DNA from: Anaerocolumna jejuensis DSM 15929
GTDB taxonomy: Bacteria > Bacillota > Clostridia > Lachnospirales > Lachnospiraceae
DNA: 64,000 nucleotides
NCBI RefSeq assembly: GCF_900142215.1
Contig: NZ_FRAC01000006.1
Location: 713,272-777,271, forward strand
Direction: 5' to 3'
Shown: one piece after another, positions 1 to 8,550 of the stretch
Numbering within the stretch: position 1 is the first letter of the stretch
Layout: every line of letters starts with the position of its first letter
The notes under the pieces: generated by a model
Database searches by the model: none
The model's input: only the letters and a program-made list of their open reading frames with translations
Told to the model about the DNA's origin: nothing
Translations under genes and position numbers: made by a program

Positions 1-47
1 ATAACAACAAGGTTCACTACCTTGCTAACATATACTTTTTCATAATT

Positions 48-80
48 GAGGAATCTGCACATGCAGGTTCCTCCTCCTCG
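48..80 (+). terminator. Rho-independent terminator of an upstream gene
   Basis: Stem GAGGAATCTGC (48-58) pairs with GCAGGTTCCTC (63-73) around the tetraloop ACAT, with a single internal mismatch, and a T-rich run (gttttatt) follows. It probably ends a plus-strand gene that lies left of the window. Bases 1-47 hold only a weak CAAGGT/ACCTTG hairpin (9-24) and no supportable gene. Confidence 0.6.
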
Positions 81-160
81 TTTTATTGGGAAATCATTAA
101 CATATCCCTTCTGTTGTCATATAGTATTATAAACAATTATCAGGTAAATAAAGCATATTT

Positions 161-805
161 ATGAATATTACCATTGGTATGAAGGCTCCTGATTTTACTG
201 CTATGACAACCTTCGGACAAATGAATCTGTCCGATTACAAAGGGCTCTGGGTTATTCTATTCTCACATCCTGGTGATTTTACACCGGTATGTACAACTGA
301 ATTTATTGCTTTTGCACAGGCAAATGATCAGTTTGAAGATTTGAATGCAAAACTGATCGGGCTTAGTATTGACAGTAACCCTTCCCATCTGGCATGGGTA
401 AATCAGATTTATACTCTGACCGGTATTCAGATACCTTTCCCGATTATTGCCGACCGCATGGGTGACATTGCAAACCTCTACGGAATGATAGCTCCCGGGG
501 TCAATAAACAGGAAACCGTCAGAAATGTATTCTTCCTTGACCCTGAGCAAATGGTTCGTGCCATATTAGTTTATCCTTTAACTAACGGGAGAAATATCTA
601 TGAAATCCTGCGCCTTTTAACTGCCCTTCAAACGACGGACAGATGTAAGGTTGTCACTCCGGCAAACTGGGAGCCTGACATGCCTTCTATGGTTCCGCCG
701 CCGGGTACCTATGACCAGTTAATCCAACGTACCAATAACCCACAGGATATGGGACTAAGCTGCATGGATTGGTTCTGGTGCTATAAAGACTCCAATTGCA
801 AATAA
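161..805 (+). CDS. 1-Cys peroxiredoxin (Prx6-like, AhpC/TSA superfamily)
   Basis: Thiol peroxidase of 214 aa expected to reduce H2O2 and organic or peroxynitrite peroxides in the cytoplasm. The peroxidatic cysteine is C44 in the family motif PVCTTEF, preceded by the thioredoxin-fold segment with SHPGDFTP. The length and the extended C-terminal domain, with VTPANWEPD near residue 165, fit the Prx6 group rather than the shorter AhpC group. Unusually, the last 14 residues hold three cysteines (about C201, C207, C213) in the context CMDWFWC, which could act as resolving or metal-binding thiols; that is inference. The ATG at 161 has only a weak ribosome binding site. The gene stands alone and ends at a convergent terminator. 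Confidence 0.93.
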   Translation: MNITIGMKAPDFTAMTTFGQMNLSDYKGLWVILFSHPGDFTPVCTTEFIAFAQANDQFEDLNAKLIGLSIDSNPSHLAWVNQIYTLTGIQIPFPIIADRMGDIANLYGMIAPGVNKQETVRNVFFLDPEQMVRAILVYPLTNGRNIYEILRLLTALQTTDRCKVVTPANWEPDMPSMVPPPGTYDQLIQRTNNPQDMGLSCMDWFWCYKDSNCK

Positions 806-814
806 AACAGTTAA

Positions 815-863
815 CTTAAGCCGTGCGGCAATTGTTCTATCACAGCACGGCTTAAGCTTTATT
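815..863. terminator. Terminator between convergent genes
   Basis: A perfect 12-bp inverted repeat CTTAAGCCGTGC (815-826) and GCACGGCTTAAG (845-856) with an 18-nt loop sits between the peroxiredoxin stop and the convergent membrane-protein gene. A T-rich tail (ctttatttcttt) follows on the plus strand, so it fits best as the peroxiredoxin terminator, though the symmetry allows use in both directions. Confidence 0.75.
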
Positions 864-880
864 TCTTTATGAAGATAATG

Positions 881-1357
881 CTACATTTTCATTATTAATA
901 AATCCGGGTTCAGCATACCAAATATCATGGCAATATGAGCTACAACAAGGAAAATACCAACAAATACAGCATGGAGCTTTAACTTGCCGGTTTCATCCCG
1001 CTTCTTTCCAATCAAGCCTGTTTCAAGTAAAAACATTCCCATAAAAGGAATTACACCTGAAAGATAGAACCCAACTGCAATAACGTCCGCCGGTCCTCTC
1101 CACCCACCTGATGTTGTAAGAGGTATAACGGCATTTATAAACAAATAAATAAAAATTCCAAGAAAATAAATACCTGCAAAGATACCTGTAGCTTTACTTA
1201 CCTTCTTTGCCGCTCCTGTCATATTCCTTGTAAACAGGATAATCATTTCCGTTATGGCAAGAGTCTCTGCACAAATGACGGGAACTGCCATAAAGATAAG
1301 CAGCTGCCAGGGCTGATTGGTTGCCAGCAATTCCATGTAATGAGTCATAGCATTCAT
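881..1357 (-). CDS. Small integral membrane protein, DUF6803-like
   Basis: A polytopic membrane protein of about 158 aa with four predicted membrane segments. They include LLIFMAVPVICAETLAITEM, a segment around GIFAGIYFLGIFIYLFI, one around VIPFMGMFLLETGLIG, and the C-terminal VFVGIFLVVAHIAMIFGML. Charged loops lie between them (RNMTGAAKKVSK; KKRDETGKLK). An upstream in-frame ATG at 1444 exists, but the ATG at 1357 (MNAMTHYMELL) has a GAGGGAG ribosome binding site about 11 nt upstream and is preferred. It resembles proteins annotated as DUF6803 or putative permease from memory; no substrate can be assigned. Confidence 0.7.
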   Translation of the reverse strand: MNAMTHYMELLATNQPWQLLIFMAVPVICAETLAITEMIILFTRNMTGAAKKVSKATGIFAGIYFLGIFIYLFINAVIPLTTSGGWRGPADVIAVGFYLSGVIPFMGMFLLETGLIGKKRDETGKLKLHAVFVGIFLVVAHIAMIFGMLNPDLLIMKM

Positions 1358-1567
1358 AAAATTGATATTCTCCCTCTGTTTTTTATTTGTAATCCAACTA
1401 TAATTCGGATGACATAAATCAAAGCCATGTTTTATTGAGGTCAACTTATGACATCCAAATCAGTAATTAGATTCTATAAAAAAGATATGGAGATATGATG
1501 GAGATTAAAATATATTTTCAGATGGACCCGCTTTAAAAACAGTATCCTATTCCAAGCCAGCTTTATT

Positions 1568-3679
1568 CTAAAGAAGGGTTATTTCAAATAATCTGGCGGT
1601 AAACTGCTTGGGCAATATTACAGTAAGGGTCTGATTGATACCGTTCCAGCTATAGCTGCATTCTTCGTAGCCTGGATACACACATTTAACGGAACAATTC
1701 CTGCCATTTGTATATTCTATCGGAAGAGTACAAGTCTCCTCTTCACTGTTTCTTCTCCATACTGCCACATAGAGCTTATCTTCTGTCCGGAGTCCCAGGC
1801 TCACCCAGGTATCTGAGAATTTTGATAAGCCCAAAGGCCAGAAGGGCAGGGATTTTCTGATATCCTGGCGAATGGATTTATAATAATCCAGGGCTTCTTT
1901 TACAAGCTCCCTTCGCTCTTTCTCGATATGACCTAAGTGACCGCTTTGATGTATACGAAGCAGCATGGCATTTATCATGTTAAATACCACTTCCTCCTTA
2001 TCCCCATGGGTTAACGGATAGGACCAGATGGCCGACTGTTCAGGGGTCAGTCCTGAGGGGGAATTGGCAGCTATTGTAGCATAACGGCGGTAATCTTCCT
2101 GATCGCTGGTGGACTGTATGGAATACCTGGACAGCATTGCATAGTCAATCCGAAGTCCGCCGCTGGAACAGTTCTCAATGATAAGCTCAGGGTATTTTGC
2201 AAATATCGAATCCAGCCAGGCAAGATAAGCCCTTTCATGGCCTAATAAGCCGTCACCGATACTATCGGCGTACAATTCCGTACCGATTCCCGGCTCTATA
2301 TTATAATCCATCTTAATATAGCCGATGCCATATTCAGAAATCAGCCTGTCGATAACACTGTTTGCATAGTCTATGACCTGGGGATTCCTAAAATCCAACT
2401 GATATCTGGAACGGTCATACACCTTTTTGCCATGGCGCACAAAAAACCAATCCTCCGGAACCTGTTCCGCTTTAGGACAATTAATACCCATTACCTCTAA
2501 TTCCAGCCATACTCCCGGAACCATCCCTTTGCCTCTTATATAATCTGTTACCTCTTTTAACCCATTTGGAAACCGCTCCCTTGATTCCTGCCATTCACCG
2601 ACATTATCCCACCAGGGTCCGGCTGAATACCAACCGGCATCAATACAGAAATACTCACAGCCGGCATCCTTCGCCGCATCAACCAAAGGAAATTCTTTTT
2701 CCGCTGTGGGATTTCCCCATAAGCAGTTCATATAATCGTTAAAAATAATTGCAAGACTTTCATTATCTTTATTGGGTCTTCGGATGATTCTGCGGTATTT
2801 TGTCAGCTCTCCCATAGCACTATCAAAATTCCCGCAGCTGACACCAACTGAAACAGGAACACTGGCAAAGCTGTCCCCCGGTTTTAAGTCCTTATACCAG
2901 TGGGATTCCGTCTCCGTAGGACCGCTGAGAGCCAGGTATAAATGGGCTGCCTGGTCTGAAATCTCCCAATGCCAGGAGCCATTATGCTCAATCTGCCAGA
3001 AAAGATTTGTACCGGTTTCCGTATTCTCTAAATATGCCATAGGAAGATATTCCTTTGCAGACCAGTTACCGGTATTGGTAATTCCTACTGCCTTCGAGGA
3101 ACGCTGCTCCACATCCGGCTGGGATTGGCTGATGCCTAACTGCTCCAGTGTATAGGTCTGCCAGTCCAGCTCTCTTTGCCAGGAATTATGCGGAATCTTT
3201 AAGGACATTTTCTTATCTCTTGGAAGTATCCCTTCCTTTTCAATCCCGGTATAATGAAAGGAGGATATATAGGTTAAGGTCTGTGTTTCCCTGCCTTTAT
3301 TCAGTACCTCACTCCAGGAACGGATTACGGAAACTTCGTCATAGAACTGAATATGGCTTGTTACATAAATCCCGGTTTCTTCGTCAAAGGTTATGAATTC
3401 AAGCTTTCTGCCCAGATGATTACGGTAATCCTTATGGCTGTCATACTTCATCCGGCAGCCCGGTGCTGTTACTATATATTTTGTCCCGTGCCGTTCAAAG
3501 GGTCGGTCAAGACCGGCAATATCCACTTCTACTAAATTAAATCTTCCTTCCATGCTTTTGGACTTAATGGCAGCCTGGTTAAAGGGAAGTGCTGAAAAAT
3601 GCAGCAGCTTTAATTGCTGGTCTTCCGTTATTTCAAGTACCATATGGATATTATTTTCATAAATTGTAATAAAACTCAT
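1568..3679 (-). CDS. Alpha-galactosidase, GH36 (melibiase)
   Basis: Retaining alpha-galactosidase of 703 aa that would release terminal alpha-1,6-galactose from melibiose, raffinose-type sugars or galactomannan fragments. It has the GH36 layout: an N-terminal beta-sandwich (about 1-300), a TIM barrel (about 310-610) and a C-terminal beta domain. Barrel signatures are CIDAGWYS (345-352), the nucleophile D458 in KMDYN, ENCSSGGLR (502-509), and the acid/base D526 in STSDQEDY. No signal peptide is visible, so the enzyme is probably cytoplasmic and acts on imported oligosaccharides. The start has an AAAGGAAAGG-like site. It lies 31 bp downstream of the isomerase gene, probably in one operon, with an AraC regulator divergent upstream. 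Confidence 0.93.
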   Translation of the reverse strand: MSFITIYENNIHMVLEITEDQQLKLLHFSALPFNQAAIKSKSMEGRFNLVEVDIAGLDRPFERHGTKYIVTAPGCRMKYDSHKDYRNHLGRKLEFITFDEETGIYVTSHIQFYDEVSVIRSWSEVLNKGRETQTLTYISSFHYTGIEKEGILPRDKKMSLKIPHNSWQRELDWQTYTLEQLGISQSQPDVEQRSSKAVGITNTGNWSAKEYLPMAYLENTETGTNLFWQIEHNGSWHWEISDQAAHLYLALSGPTETESHWYKDLKPGDSFASVPVSVGVSCGNFDSAMGELTKYRRIIRRPNKDNESLAIIFNDYMNCLWGNPTAEKEFPLVDAAKDAGCEYFCIDAGWYSAGPWWDNVGEWQESRERFPNGLKEVTDYIRGKGMVPGVWLELEVMGINCPKAEQVPEDWFFVRHGKKVYDRSRYQLDFRNPQVIDYANSVIDRLISEYGIGYIKMDYNIEPGIGTELYADSIGDGLLGHERAYLAWLDSIFAKYPELIIENCSSGGLRIDYAMLSRYSIQSTSDQEDYRRYATIAANSPSGLTPEQSAIWSYPLTHGDKEEVVFNMINAMLLRIHQSGHLGHIEKERRELVKEALDYYKSIRQDIRKSLPFWPLGLSKFSDTWVSLGLRTEDKLYVAVWRRNSEEETCTLPIEYTNGRNCSVKCVYPGYEECSYSWNGINQTLTVILPKQFTARLFEITLL

Positions 3680-3710
3680 AAGATTCCTTTCCTTTCTTTT
3701 TTGGATGATA

Positions 3711-4544
3711 TTATTGGGCCAGCAGCCAGGCTGCCGACTTTTGCATATCTTCTAACTGATGACGGGAACCGAAGTGTTCTATAATAAACGTCATGTCCCC
3801 CCTGTTTTGCTTTCCTGCATTTTCTTTTACTAAGGAAATCAGCTGTTTCATTGGAATATCGCCAAAACCTACCGGTGATGAATACATGGCACGGCCCTTT
3901 ACTGTAAGCTTTGGCTCTTCACCGCGTTTGGGTGTAAGGGAACGGTCCTTGCAGTGCACAATACCAATATACGGTGCCAGAAGCTCAAAGGCTTGTATTA
4001 CGTCTTCCTCGGAATACAAAAAATTCCCGGTATCAAAGGCGCAGGTCAATCCCGGTACCTGCTTCAGAAAAGCTAATAACTGGCCTGCCGTGGCAAAGGG
4101 TGCTTTTATGTCATCAAAATCCTCCATTGCTACCGTGATGCCCTTTTCCCGTCCGATGGCTGCCAATTCCCTCACAACAGCCATCATATTTTGGATTTCT
4201 TTTTCCGCCCTCTCCTTCTCCAGGCCTTCCTCTATAAATCCGGGTATGATAAGTACACTTTTGGCACCGATTCCCACAGCCTGATCAATGAAAGCAGCAC
4301 CCGGAAGATAATCTGCCTTTTTTCCAAAATCAAAAAATCCATATACTCCATTTACAGCAAGCCCTTCCGAAGCCAGCTGCCTGTATATTCTTTCACCTTC
4401 GCCTTCCTTGTCCAATAACCGCCCATAATCAAGCTCGACTCCATCAATCTGGCTGGACTTTACTATTTTTAGAACCTCTTCTACCGAAAGGTTCTCCTGG
4501 GCTGCCGCTTCCAGGATATGTTCATAAAAAACGGATATATACAT
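3711..4544 (-). CDS. Sugar phosphate isomerase/epimerase (xylose-isomerase-like TIM barrel)
   Basis: A 277-aa member of the AP-endonuclease-2/xylose isomerase-like superfamily. Likely metal-binding residues sit in VAMEDFDD (near 140), FDTGNFLYSEED (near 175), VHCKDR (near 197) and the C-terminal FIIEHFGS. These enzymes isomerise or epimerise sugars, keto-acids or inositols; the substrate here cannot be read from sequence. It is first in the operon with the GH36 alpha-galactosidase, so a galactoside- or uronate-derived sugar is a reasonable guess. The start is well supported by AAAGGAGG seven bases upstream. Its leader carries a hairpin shared with the sigma-factor gene at 12.5 kb. Confidence 0.85.
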   Translation of the reverse strand: MYISVFYEHILEAAAQENLSVEEVLKIVKSSQIDGVELDYGRLLDKEGEGERIYRQLASEGLAVNGVYGFFDFGKKADYLPGAAFIDQAVGIGAKSVLIIPGFIEEGLEKERAEKEIQNMMAVVRELAAIGREKGITVAMEDFDDIKAPFATAGQLLAFLKQVPGLTCAFDTGNFLYSEEDVIQAFELLAPYIGIVHCKDRSLTPKRGEEPKLTVKGRAMYSSPVGFGDIPMKQLISLVKENAGKQNRGDMTFIIEHFGSRHQLEDMQKSAAWLLAQ

Positions 4545-4989
4545 ACAGAACCTCCTTTAATCAATGCTAATTCCATGCATATCACAAGTCTGCTTGCGAT
4601 ACTGCTTAAATAGAAATCTGAAAAATACAACGCATTTTTACACTAAACTATAACTATCTTTCCTTAATAAACAGATTTAATACAAAAGCTTAAAGTACTT
4701 TCTTCTGATATTCTTTTTCTTATGAATATAGTGTATAATATTTAAAATCACAGGAGGGAAGTCATTATATATACAGGCTTTCATATGTAAGATATTCTGA
4801 CATTTTATAATTACTATATATTACTGCCTTCGGTATTGGCGAATACCAAAGAAGAATGCATTTTTAAACTTACTATATGGGCAGTATCAGATATGCATGG
4901 CAGTTAGTGTGAATTATTGAGAAGCATAATTCACACAAGATTGCGCCTGCGAAATCCTCGGCCCAAAGTTTGCAGGCTGTGAGAAAGGC
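4545..4989. promoter_or_regulatory. Divergent control region between isomerase/GH36 operon and AraC regulator
   Basis: A 445-bp gene-free region. It contains the leader hairpin near 4573-4616 (separate entry), a TATAGTGTATAATAT segment at about 4727-4741 facing the AraC gene, a small GGTATT/AATACC hairpin (4832-4847), and a perfect 11-bp inverted repeat GTGTGAATTAT/ATAATTCACAC (4907-4917 and 4926-4936, 8-nt loop) about 50 bp before the AraC start. The last is a good candidate operator or leader hairpin. No coding sequence is supported. Confidence 0.5.
4573..4616 (-). repeat. Leader hairpin copy 1 (shared with sigma-factor leader)
   Basis: On the minus strand the 5' leader of the isomerase gene reads TTTCTATTTAAGCAGTATC then a hairpin AUCGCAAG/CUUGUGAU with a 4-nt loop and one G-U pair. 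The same segment occurs in front of the sigma-factor gene at 12559-12625, where the wobble is a G-C pair. The shared flanks TTTCTATTT and AAGCAGTATCGCAAG show that the two segments are related. Function is unknown. Confidence 0.55.
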
Positions 4990-5934
4990 ATGGTTATTAA
5001 GATGAAAAAGGACAGAAGCTTTTGCTTATGGAATAACGACAGCATTGAAACCAGGTGGCTTCGGCTGAAGCGCTACTATTCCTTAAATGTAACGATTTAT
5101 GAAATGGCTCCTCATGCCCACAACGAAATGGAAATTATGTATGTGACTTATGGAGAGTGTGAAATCACCTGTATTGACAGAGAGGGAAATTTCCGCACAC
5201 AAAAATTGAAAAAAGAGGATTATGTTATAATTGATGCCGGCGTATTCCATACCCTTTCCGTAAGACGTGACGGCTTTTGCAGGATACTTAACATGGAAAT
5301 TTTATTGGAGCAGGCAGCAGGGGATTTCAAAATCGGTGACCTGCTTCAAAGGTCTGGCGGCCTGAAGGCTTTTCTGAATAAAGGCGAAGATTATTCCTTT
5401 CTATCGGATAAAAATAACGAGATGCTGTTCCTCATTGAGTATATACAGCATTACAATAGTTCAAAACTCAATAAAGCGGAAAGCAGTCTGGCACTGAATT
5501 ATTATCTTGCCCAATTTGTACTTATACTGGCAAGGCATTCGGATGCCAAAGAAAAGGGCTCAAAAGGAAACCGTTATGTAAAAAAGGTCAAAGAGTTCCT
5601 GGAGCAGAATTATGACAGTGATATCCGTATCAGCATGATAGCTGAAAAGCTGAATGTTTCCGAAGCTTATCTGCAGCGCCTGTATAAGCAGACAGAAGGA
5701 GAAAGCATCATCCGCACACTGCAAAGAATAAGGATGGAAAAAGCAAGCGTTCTGCTGACCAACAGCAAACTTCCTGTTATTGATATTGCGGTTTCTGTGG
5801 GTATTAACAGCCGGCAGCATTTCAGCTATGTCTTTACAAAGGAATTTGGATGTTCTCCGAAGGATTATAGAAAAATGAAGGGTTATTCTGAAATGTATGA
5901 GGGCTTCGGCAAGTTTAACTTTAAAGGACATTAG
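4990..5934 (+). CDS. AraC-family transcriptional regulator with cupin sensor domain
   Basis: A 314-aa regulator. Residues about 30-110 form a cupin-like ligand domain (HAHNEMEIMYVTYGE, then DYVIIDAGVFHTLS). Residues about 195-300 carry the two AraC helix-turn-helix motifs, the second with DIAVSVGINSRQHFSYVFTK followed by GCSPKDYRK. It lies divergent from the isomerase/GH36 operon and is probably its sugar-responsive activator. The start is uncertain: ATG at 4990 has a GAGAAAGG site too close, while the ATG four codons later (5002) has the same site slightly too far. Confidence 0.88.
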   Translation: MVIKMKKDRSFCLWNNDSIETRWLRLKRYYSLNVTIYEMAPHAHNEMEIMYVTYGECEITCIDREGNFRTQKLKKEDYVIIDAGVFHTLSVRRDGFCRILNMEILLEQAAGDFKIGDLLQRSGGLKAFLNKGEDYSFLSDKNNEMLFLIEYIQHYNSSKLNKAESSLALNYYLAQFVLILARHSDAKEKGSKGNRYVKKVKEFLEQNYDSDIRISMIAEKLNVSEAYLQRLYKQTEGESIIRTLQRIRMEKASVLLTNSKLPVIDIAVSVGINSRQHFSYVFTKEFGCSPKDYRKMKGYSEMYEGFGKFNFKGH

Positions 5935-6043
5935 CCATGGCAGCCTGCCGAAACCAAATCAAGTAAAAATAACCCTCCACTATAACACCAGACTTTTATC
6001 AGCTGATAGAATGGAGGTACAAAGCGGGAGGTGACAGGAGCGT

Positions 6044-6790
6044 ATGAGGACTTATAAAACAGCAGAAATAGCACACAGCATCGGAATCCATCCTAACACA
6101 GTCCGGCTATACGAAGAACTTGGACTGATTCCCAGACCGGAACGGAAGGCAAACGGCTACCGTGTTTTTACAGATTTCCACCTGGAGCAGATTAAGCTTG
6201 CAAGGATTGCCTTAAAGGCAGAGGTGTTGCAAAATGGTCTGAGAAAGCAGGCAATTGATATTATCAAGACCTCTTCCTCCGGAAATTTTAACAAAGCCAT
6301 CAGCCTGACTGAGCATTATTTGCAGCAGATAAAATCAGAGCAAAAAAATGCTGAAGAGGCTATTGCAATTACCAGAAGGCTGCTATCGGATAATAAACCC
6401 CAAACGGGCAGTCTTACTTTAACAAGAAAAGAAACGGCTGCTCATCTGCATATTTCCATGGATACTTTAAGAAATTGGGAAATGAATGGCTTGCTCACGG
6501 TGAAACGAAAGCAGAATGGTTACCGCATTTATACCGAAGAAGATATCCGGCGGTTAAAAATCATACGTTCCCTGCGTTGTGCCAATTACTCCCTTTCAGC
6601 GATTTTACGAATGCTAAATGCTTTATCCAATGACCCTGAGGCAGATATACGGGAAATAATTGATACTCCCAGGGAAAACGACGATATTATATCGGTATGC
6701 GATAAGCTGCTGTCTTCATTGCAGTACGCCAAACAGAATGCACAGACAATGCTTATACAGCTTGAGAAGATGAAAGGGCAATTTACCTAA
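6044..6790 (+). CDS. MerR-family regulator with two tandem HTH domains
   Basis: A 248-aa protein with a duplicated DNA-binding module. The first winged-HTH spans about 1-70 (YKTAEIAHSIGIHPNTVRLY, then NGYRVFTDFHLEQIKLAR). The second spans about 122-190 (LTRKETAAHLHISMDTLRNW, then NGYRIYTEEDIRRLKIIR). Helical linkers follow each. Usual MerR proteins have one HTH and dimerise through a coiled coil; two HTHs in one chain suggest binding as a pseudo-dimer or to bipartite sites. No cysteine-rich metal site or drug-binding domain is seen. A perfect palindrome TATCAGCTGATA (5997-6008) lies just upstream and may be its operator. Start supported by GGGAGGTGACAGGAG. Confidence 0.85.
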   Translation: MRTYKTAEIAHSIGIHPNTVRLYEELGLIPRPERKANGYRVFTDFHLEQIKLARIALKAEVLQNGLRKQAIDIIKTSSSGNFNKAISLTEHYLQQIKSEQKNAEEAIAITRRLLSDNKPQTGSLTLTRKETAAHLHISMDTLRNWEMNGLLTVKRKQNGYRIYTEEDIRRLKIIRSLRCANYSLSAILRMLNALSNDPEADIREIIDTPRENDDIISVCDKLLSSLQYAKQNAQTMLIQLEKMKGQFT

Positions 6791-6893
6791 CAGCCATGCC
6801 TTCCCAGCTCGCCGCAAGATTTGGCAGAGGATTTCGCAGGCATTTGTGTGAAAATTGCATGCCGGCCCCATCATTATCACCTTCAGCTTAGGG

Positions 6894-7826
6894 CTATTCC
6901 CTGTATAGCTTTATCATACTTTCCATTCGTTTGTACAACTCCTCCCGCACGCGCCGGGGTTCCAGACACTCACATTTGCTTCCCAACTGGAGCAGGAGTC
7001 CATAACCGTAATCATCTTCAATAAAAGGATACTGAACCAGAAGCTTATCTTCACCAACTGCTTCCATACCGGACTCGTCCACTACATCCAGCATCCGGCT
7101 GTACAGGGACTTGTCAATAAGAAGCTTTACCATAATCATTTCTTTTCTTCCCGCTTCCAGGGAGTGCAGCAGCTTATGGGAAAATTCTCTTGGTTCAAAT
7201 GTTTCTTCCCCAACGTTAAGTAATGAAATACGCAGGACTTTAAAAATACGAAAATCCTGCTTTGACGTACAATAGCCGACCAAATACCAATTGGAGTCCT
7301 TTAAGATCAGCTGATACGGCTCAACCATTCTGTTACTTTTTTTGCTGTTTTGATCAAAGTACTGAAAATTCAGATATTTTTTATCATAAATGGCATTTTT
7401 AATAACTGCCAGATTTTCATTTAGATTTCTATTTCCAAACCAGGGCGTATAATCAATCGTGATTTGGCTTGATTTCTGTTCAATATCTTTGATATGCTCT
7501 TCCGGCACCAGTCCTTTTACCTTTGCCATCGTATGAAGCAGCTCCGTATTGGATAACGAAGCATGTACACTGCCAAGAGCTGTTAGCAGCAAGGTTATAT
7601 CCGATAACGTAAAGAGCTTCTTATCGATTTTATACTGCTCCAGGATACTGAAGCCCCCATCGGAGCCTGCATAAGCCACAATTGGAATTCCGGCCCCATT
7701 AATTGTTTCCATATCTCTGTAAATGGTCCGCCGGGAGACTTCAAATGTCTCTGCCAGTGCCGTAGCACTGACCACCCTGCGTTCAAGCAAAAGCATTATT
7801 ATCGATATAATTCGTTCAATTTTCAT
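6894..7826 (-). CDS. WYL-domain transcriptional regulator (YafY/HTH_11 type)
   Basis: A repressor or activator of about 310 aa. The N-terminal DeoR-like HTH (ALAETFEVSRRTIYRDMETI) is followed by a WYL domain (about 140-310) with NWYLVGYCTSKQDFRIFKVL. WYL domains sense small ligands or nucleic acids. It is divergent from a PPOX-family flavoprotein, a common pairing, and likely controls it and itself through a palindrome at 7861-7884. The preferred start is ATG at 7826 (MKIERIIS) with AAGGTG six bases upstream; an upstream GTG (7835) and ATG (7832) overlap that site. Confidence 0.88.
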   Translation of the reverse strand: MKIERIISIIMLLLERRVVSATALAETFEVSRRTIYRDMETINGAGIPIVAYAGSDGGFSILEQYKIDKKLFTLSDITLLLTALGSVHASLSNTELLHTMAKVKGLVPEEHIKDIEQKSSQITIDYTPWFGNRNLNENLAVIKNAIYDKKYLNFQYFDQNSKKSNRMVEPYQLILKDSNWYLVGYCTSKQDFRIFKVLRISLLNVGEETFEPREFSHKLLHSLEAGRKEMIMVKLLIDKSLYSRMLDVVDESGMEAVGEDKLLVQYPFIEDDYGYGLLLQLGSKCECLEPRRVREELYKRMESMIKLYRE

Positions 7827-7852
7827 TTCCATCACCTTATTTATTTTTTTGA

Positions 7853-7884
7853 ATCATACAACCTTGACATATAGATGTCAAGGT
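7853..7884 (-). promoter_or_regulatory. WYL regulator promoter with overlapping palindromic operator
   Basis: On the minus strand TTGACA (7876-7881) and TATGAT (7853-7858) are separated by exactly 17 bp. A perfect 10-bp inverted repeat ACCTTGACAT/ATGTCAAGGT with a 4-bp centre (7861-7884) overlaps the -35 box and spacer, so a bound protein would block polymerase. It is placed between the WYL regulator and the flavoprotein gene; that WYL is the binder is inference. Confidence 0.65.
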
Positions 7885-8010
7885 GCCTGTGTTACACTTC
7901 TCCTGTAACCAGATATTACACCAGTAATTAAGAAGAATAAAAAAGAAAGGATAAATAATCCACTAACCAAAGTTCAACTTATATAGGATAATCGGATTAT
8001 ATGGAGCAAA

Positions 8011-8430
8011 ATGGATTTTAAGAATGAATTTAAAAGAATTATGGAGAACGCCGTTGAGCTTTCTCTTGCAACCTCAGTTGACAATGTCCCAAATGTAAGA
8101 ATTCTGACCTTCTGCTATGATGAACAGAAGGAGGGAGTTGCTTACATAGCAACTTATAACCAGTCTCCTAAGACAGCGGAATTTGCTAAAAATAATAAGG
8201 TTGCATTTACTACAATTCCTGTTGGTCCCGACGCAGTCAGGGTAACAAATGCCAGCATTCAGAAAAGTGAGCTTACCGTACATGATCTGAAAGATAATTT
8301 TATCCGTAAATTCCCTGGCTTCCAGGCTACTTATGATTATGCGGGTCCAATGATGGATATTTACGAAATTCATTTTAATGAGGCCTTTGTAATTGTAGGC
8401 TTCAACAACACGGACAAGATTTCCCTGTAA
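8011..8430 (+). CDS. Pyridoxamine 5'-phosphate oxidase (PPOX) family flavoprotein
   Basis: A 139-aa FMN-binding split-barrel protein, the short form of the PPOX superfamily. Typical features are the N-terminal helix then ELSLATSVDNVPNVRILTF, the strand GVAYIATYNQSPKTAEFAKN, and the C-terminal IYEIHFNEAFVIVGF. Such proteins bind FMN or F420-like cofactors; the substrate is unknown. TGGAG four bases before the ATG supports the start. It sits divergent from the WYL regulator that probably controls it and ends at a strong terminator. Confidence 0.87.
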   Translation: MDFKNEFKRIMENAVELSLATSVDNVPNVRILTFCYDEQKEGVAYIATYNQSPKTAEFAKNNKVAFTTIPVGPDAVRVTNASIQKSELTVHDLKDNFIRKFPGFQATYDYAGPMMDIYEIHFNEAFVIVGFNNTDKISL

Positions 8431-8464
8431 TAATAAAAGCAGGTAAGAGTAAAGCAAAATGATG

Positions 8465-8507
8465 TGCCCCCACAAAGTTAGACCTAAAATCTAACTTTGT
8501 GGGGGCA
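8465..8507. terminator. Strong bidirectional terminator hairpin
   Basis: A perfect 18-bp stem, TGCCCCCACAAAGTTAGA (8465-8482) with its exact complement at 8490-8507, around a 7-nt loop. It lies between the converging PPOX and uvrA genes and can serve both. No long T run follows on either strand. Confidence 0.7.
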
Positions 8508-8550
8508 GTTCAAAACTGCTTTACCTGCCTGCTATTTTACTTTTATCCTG

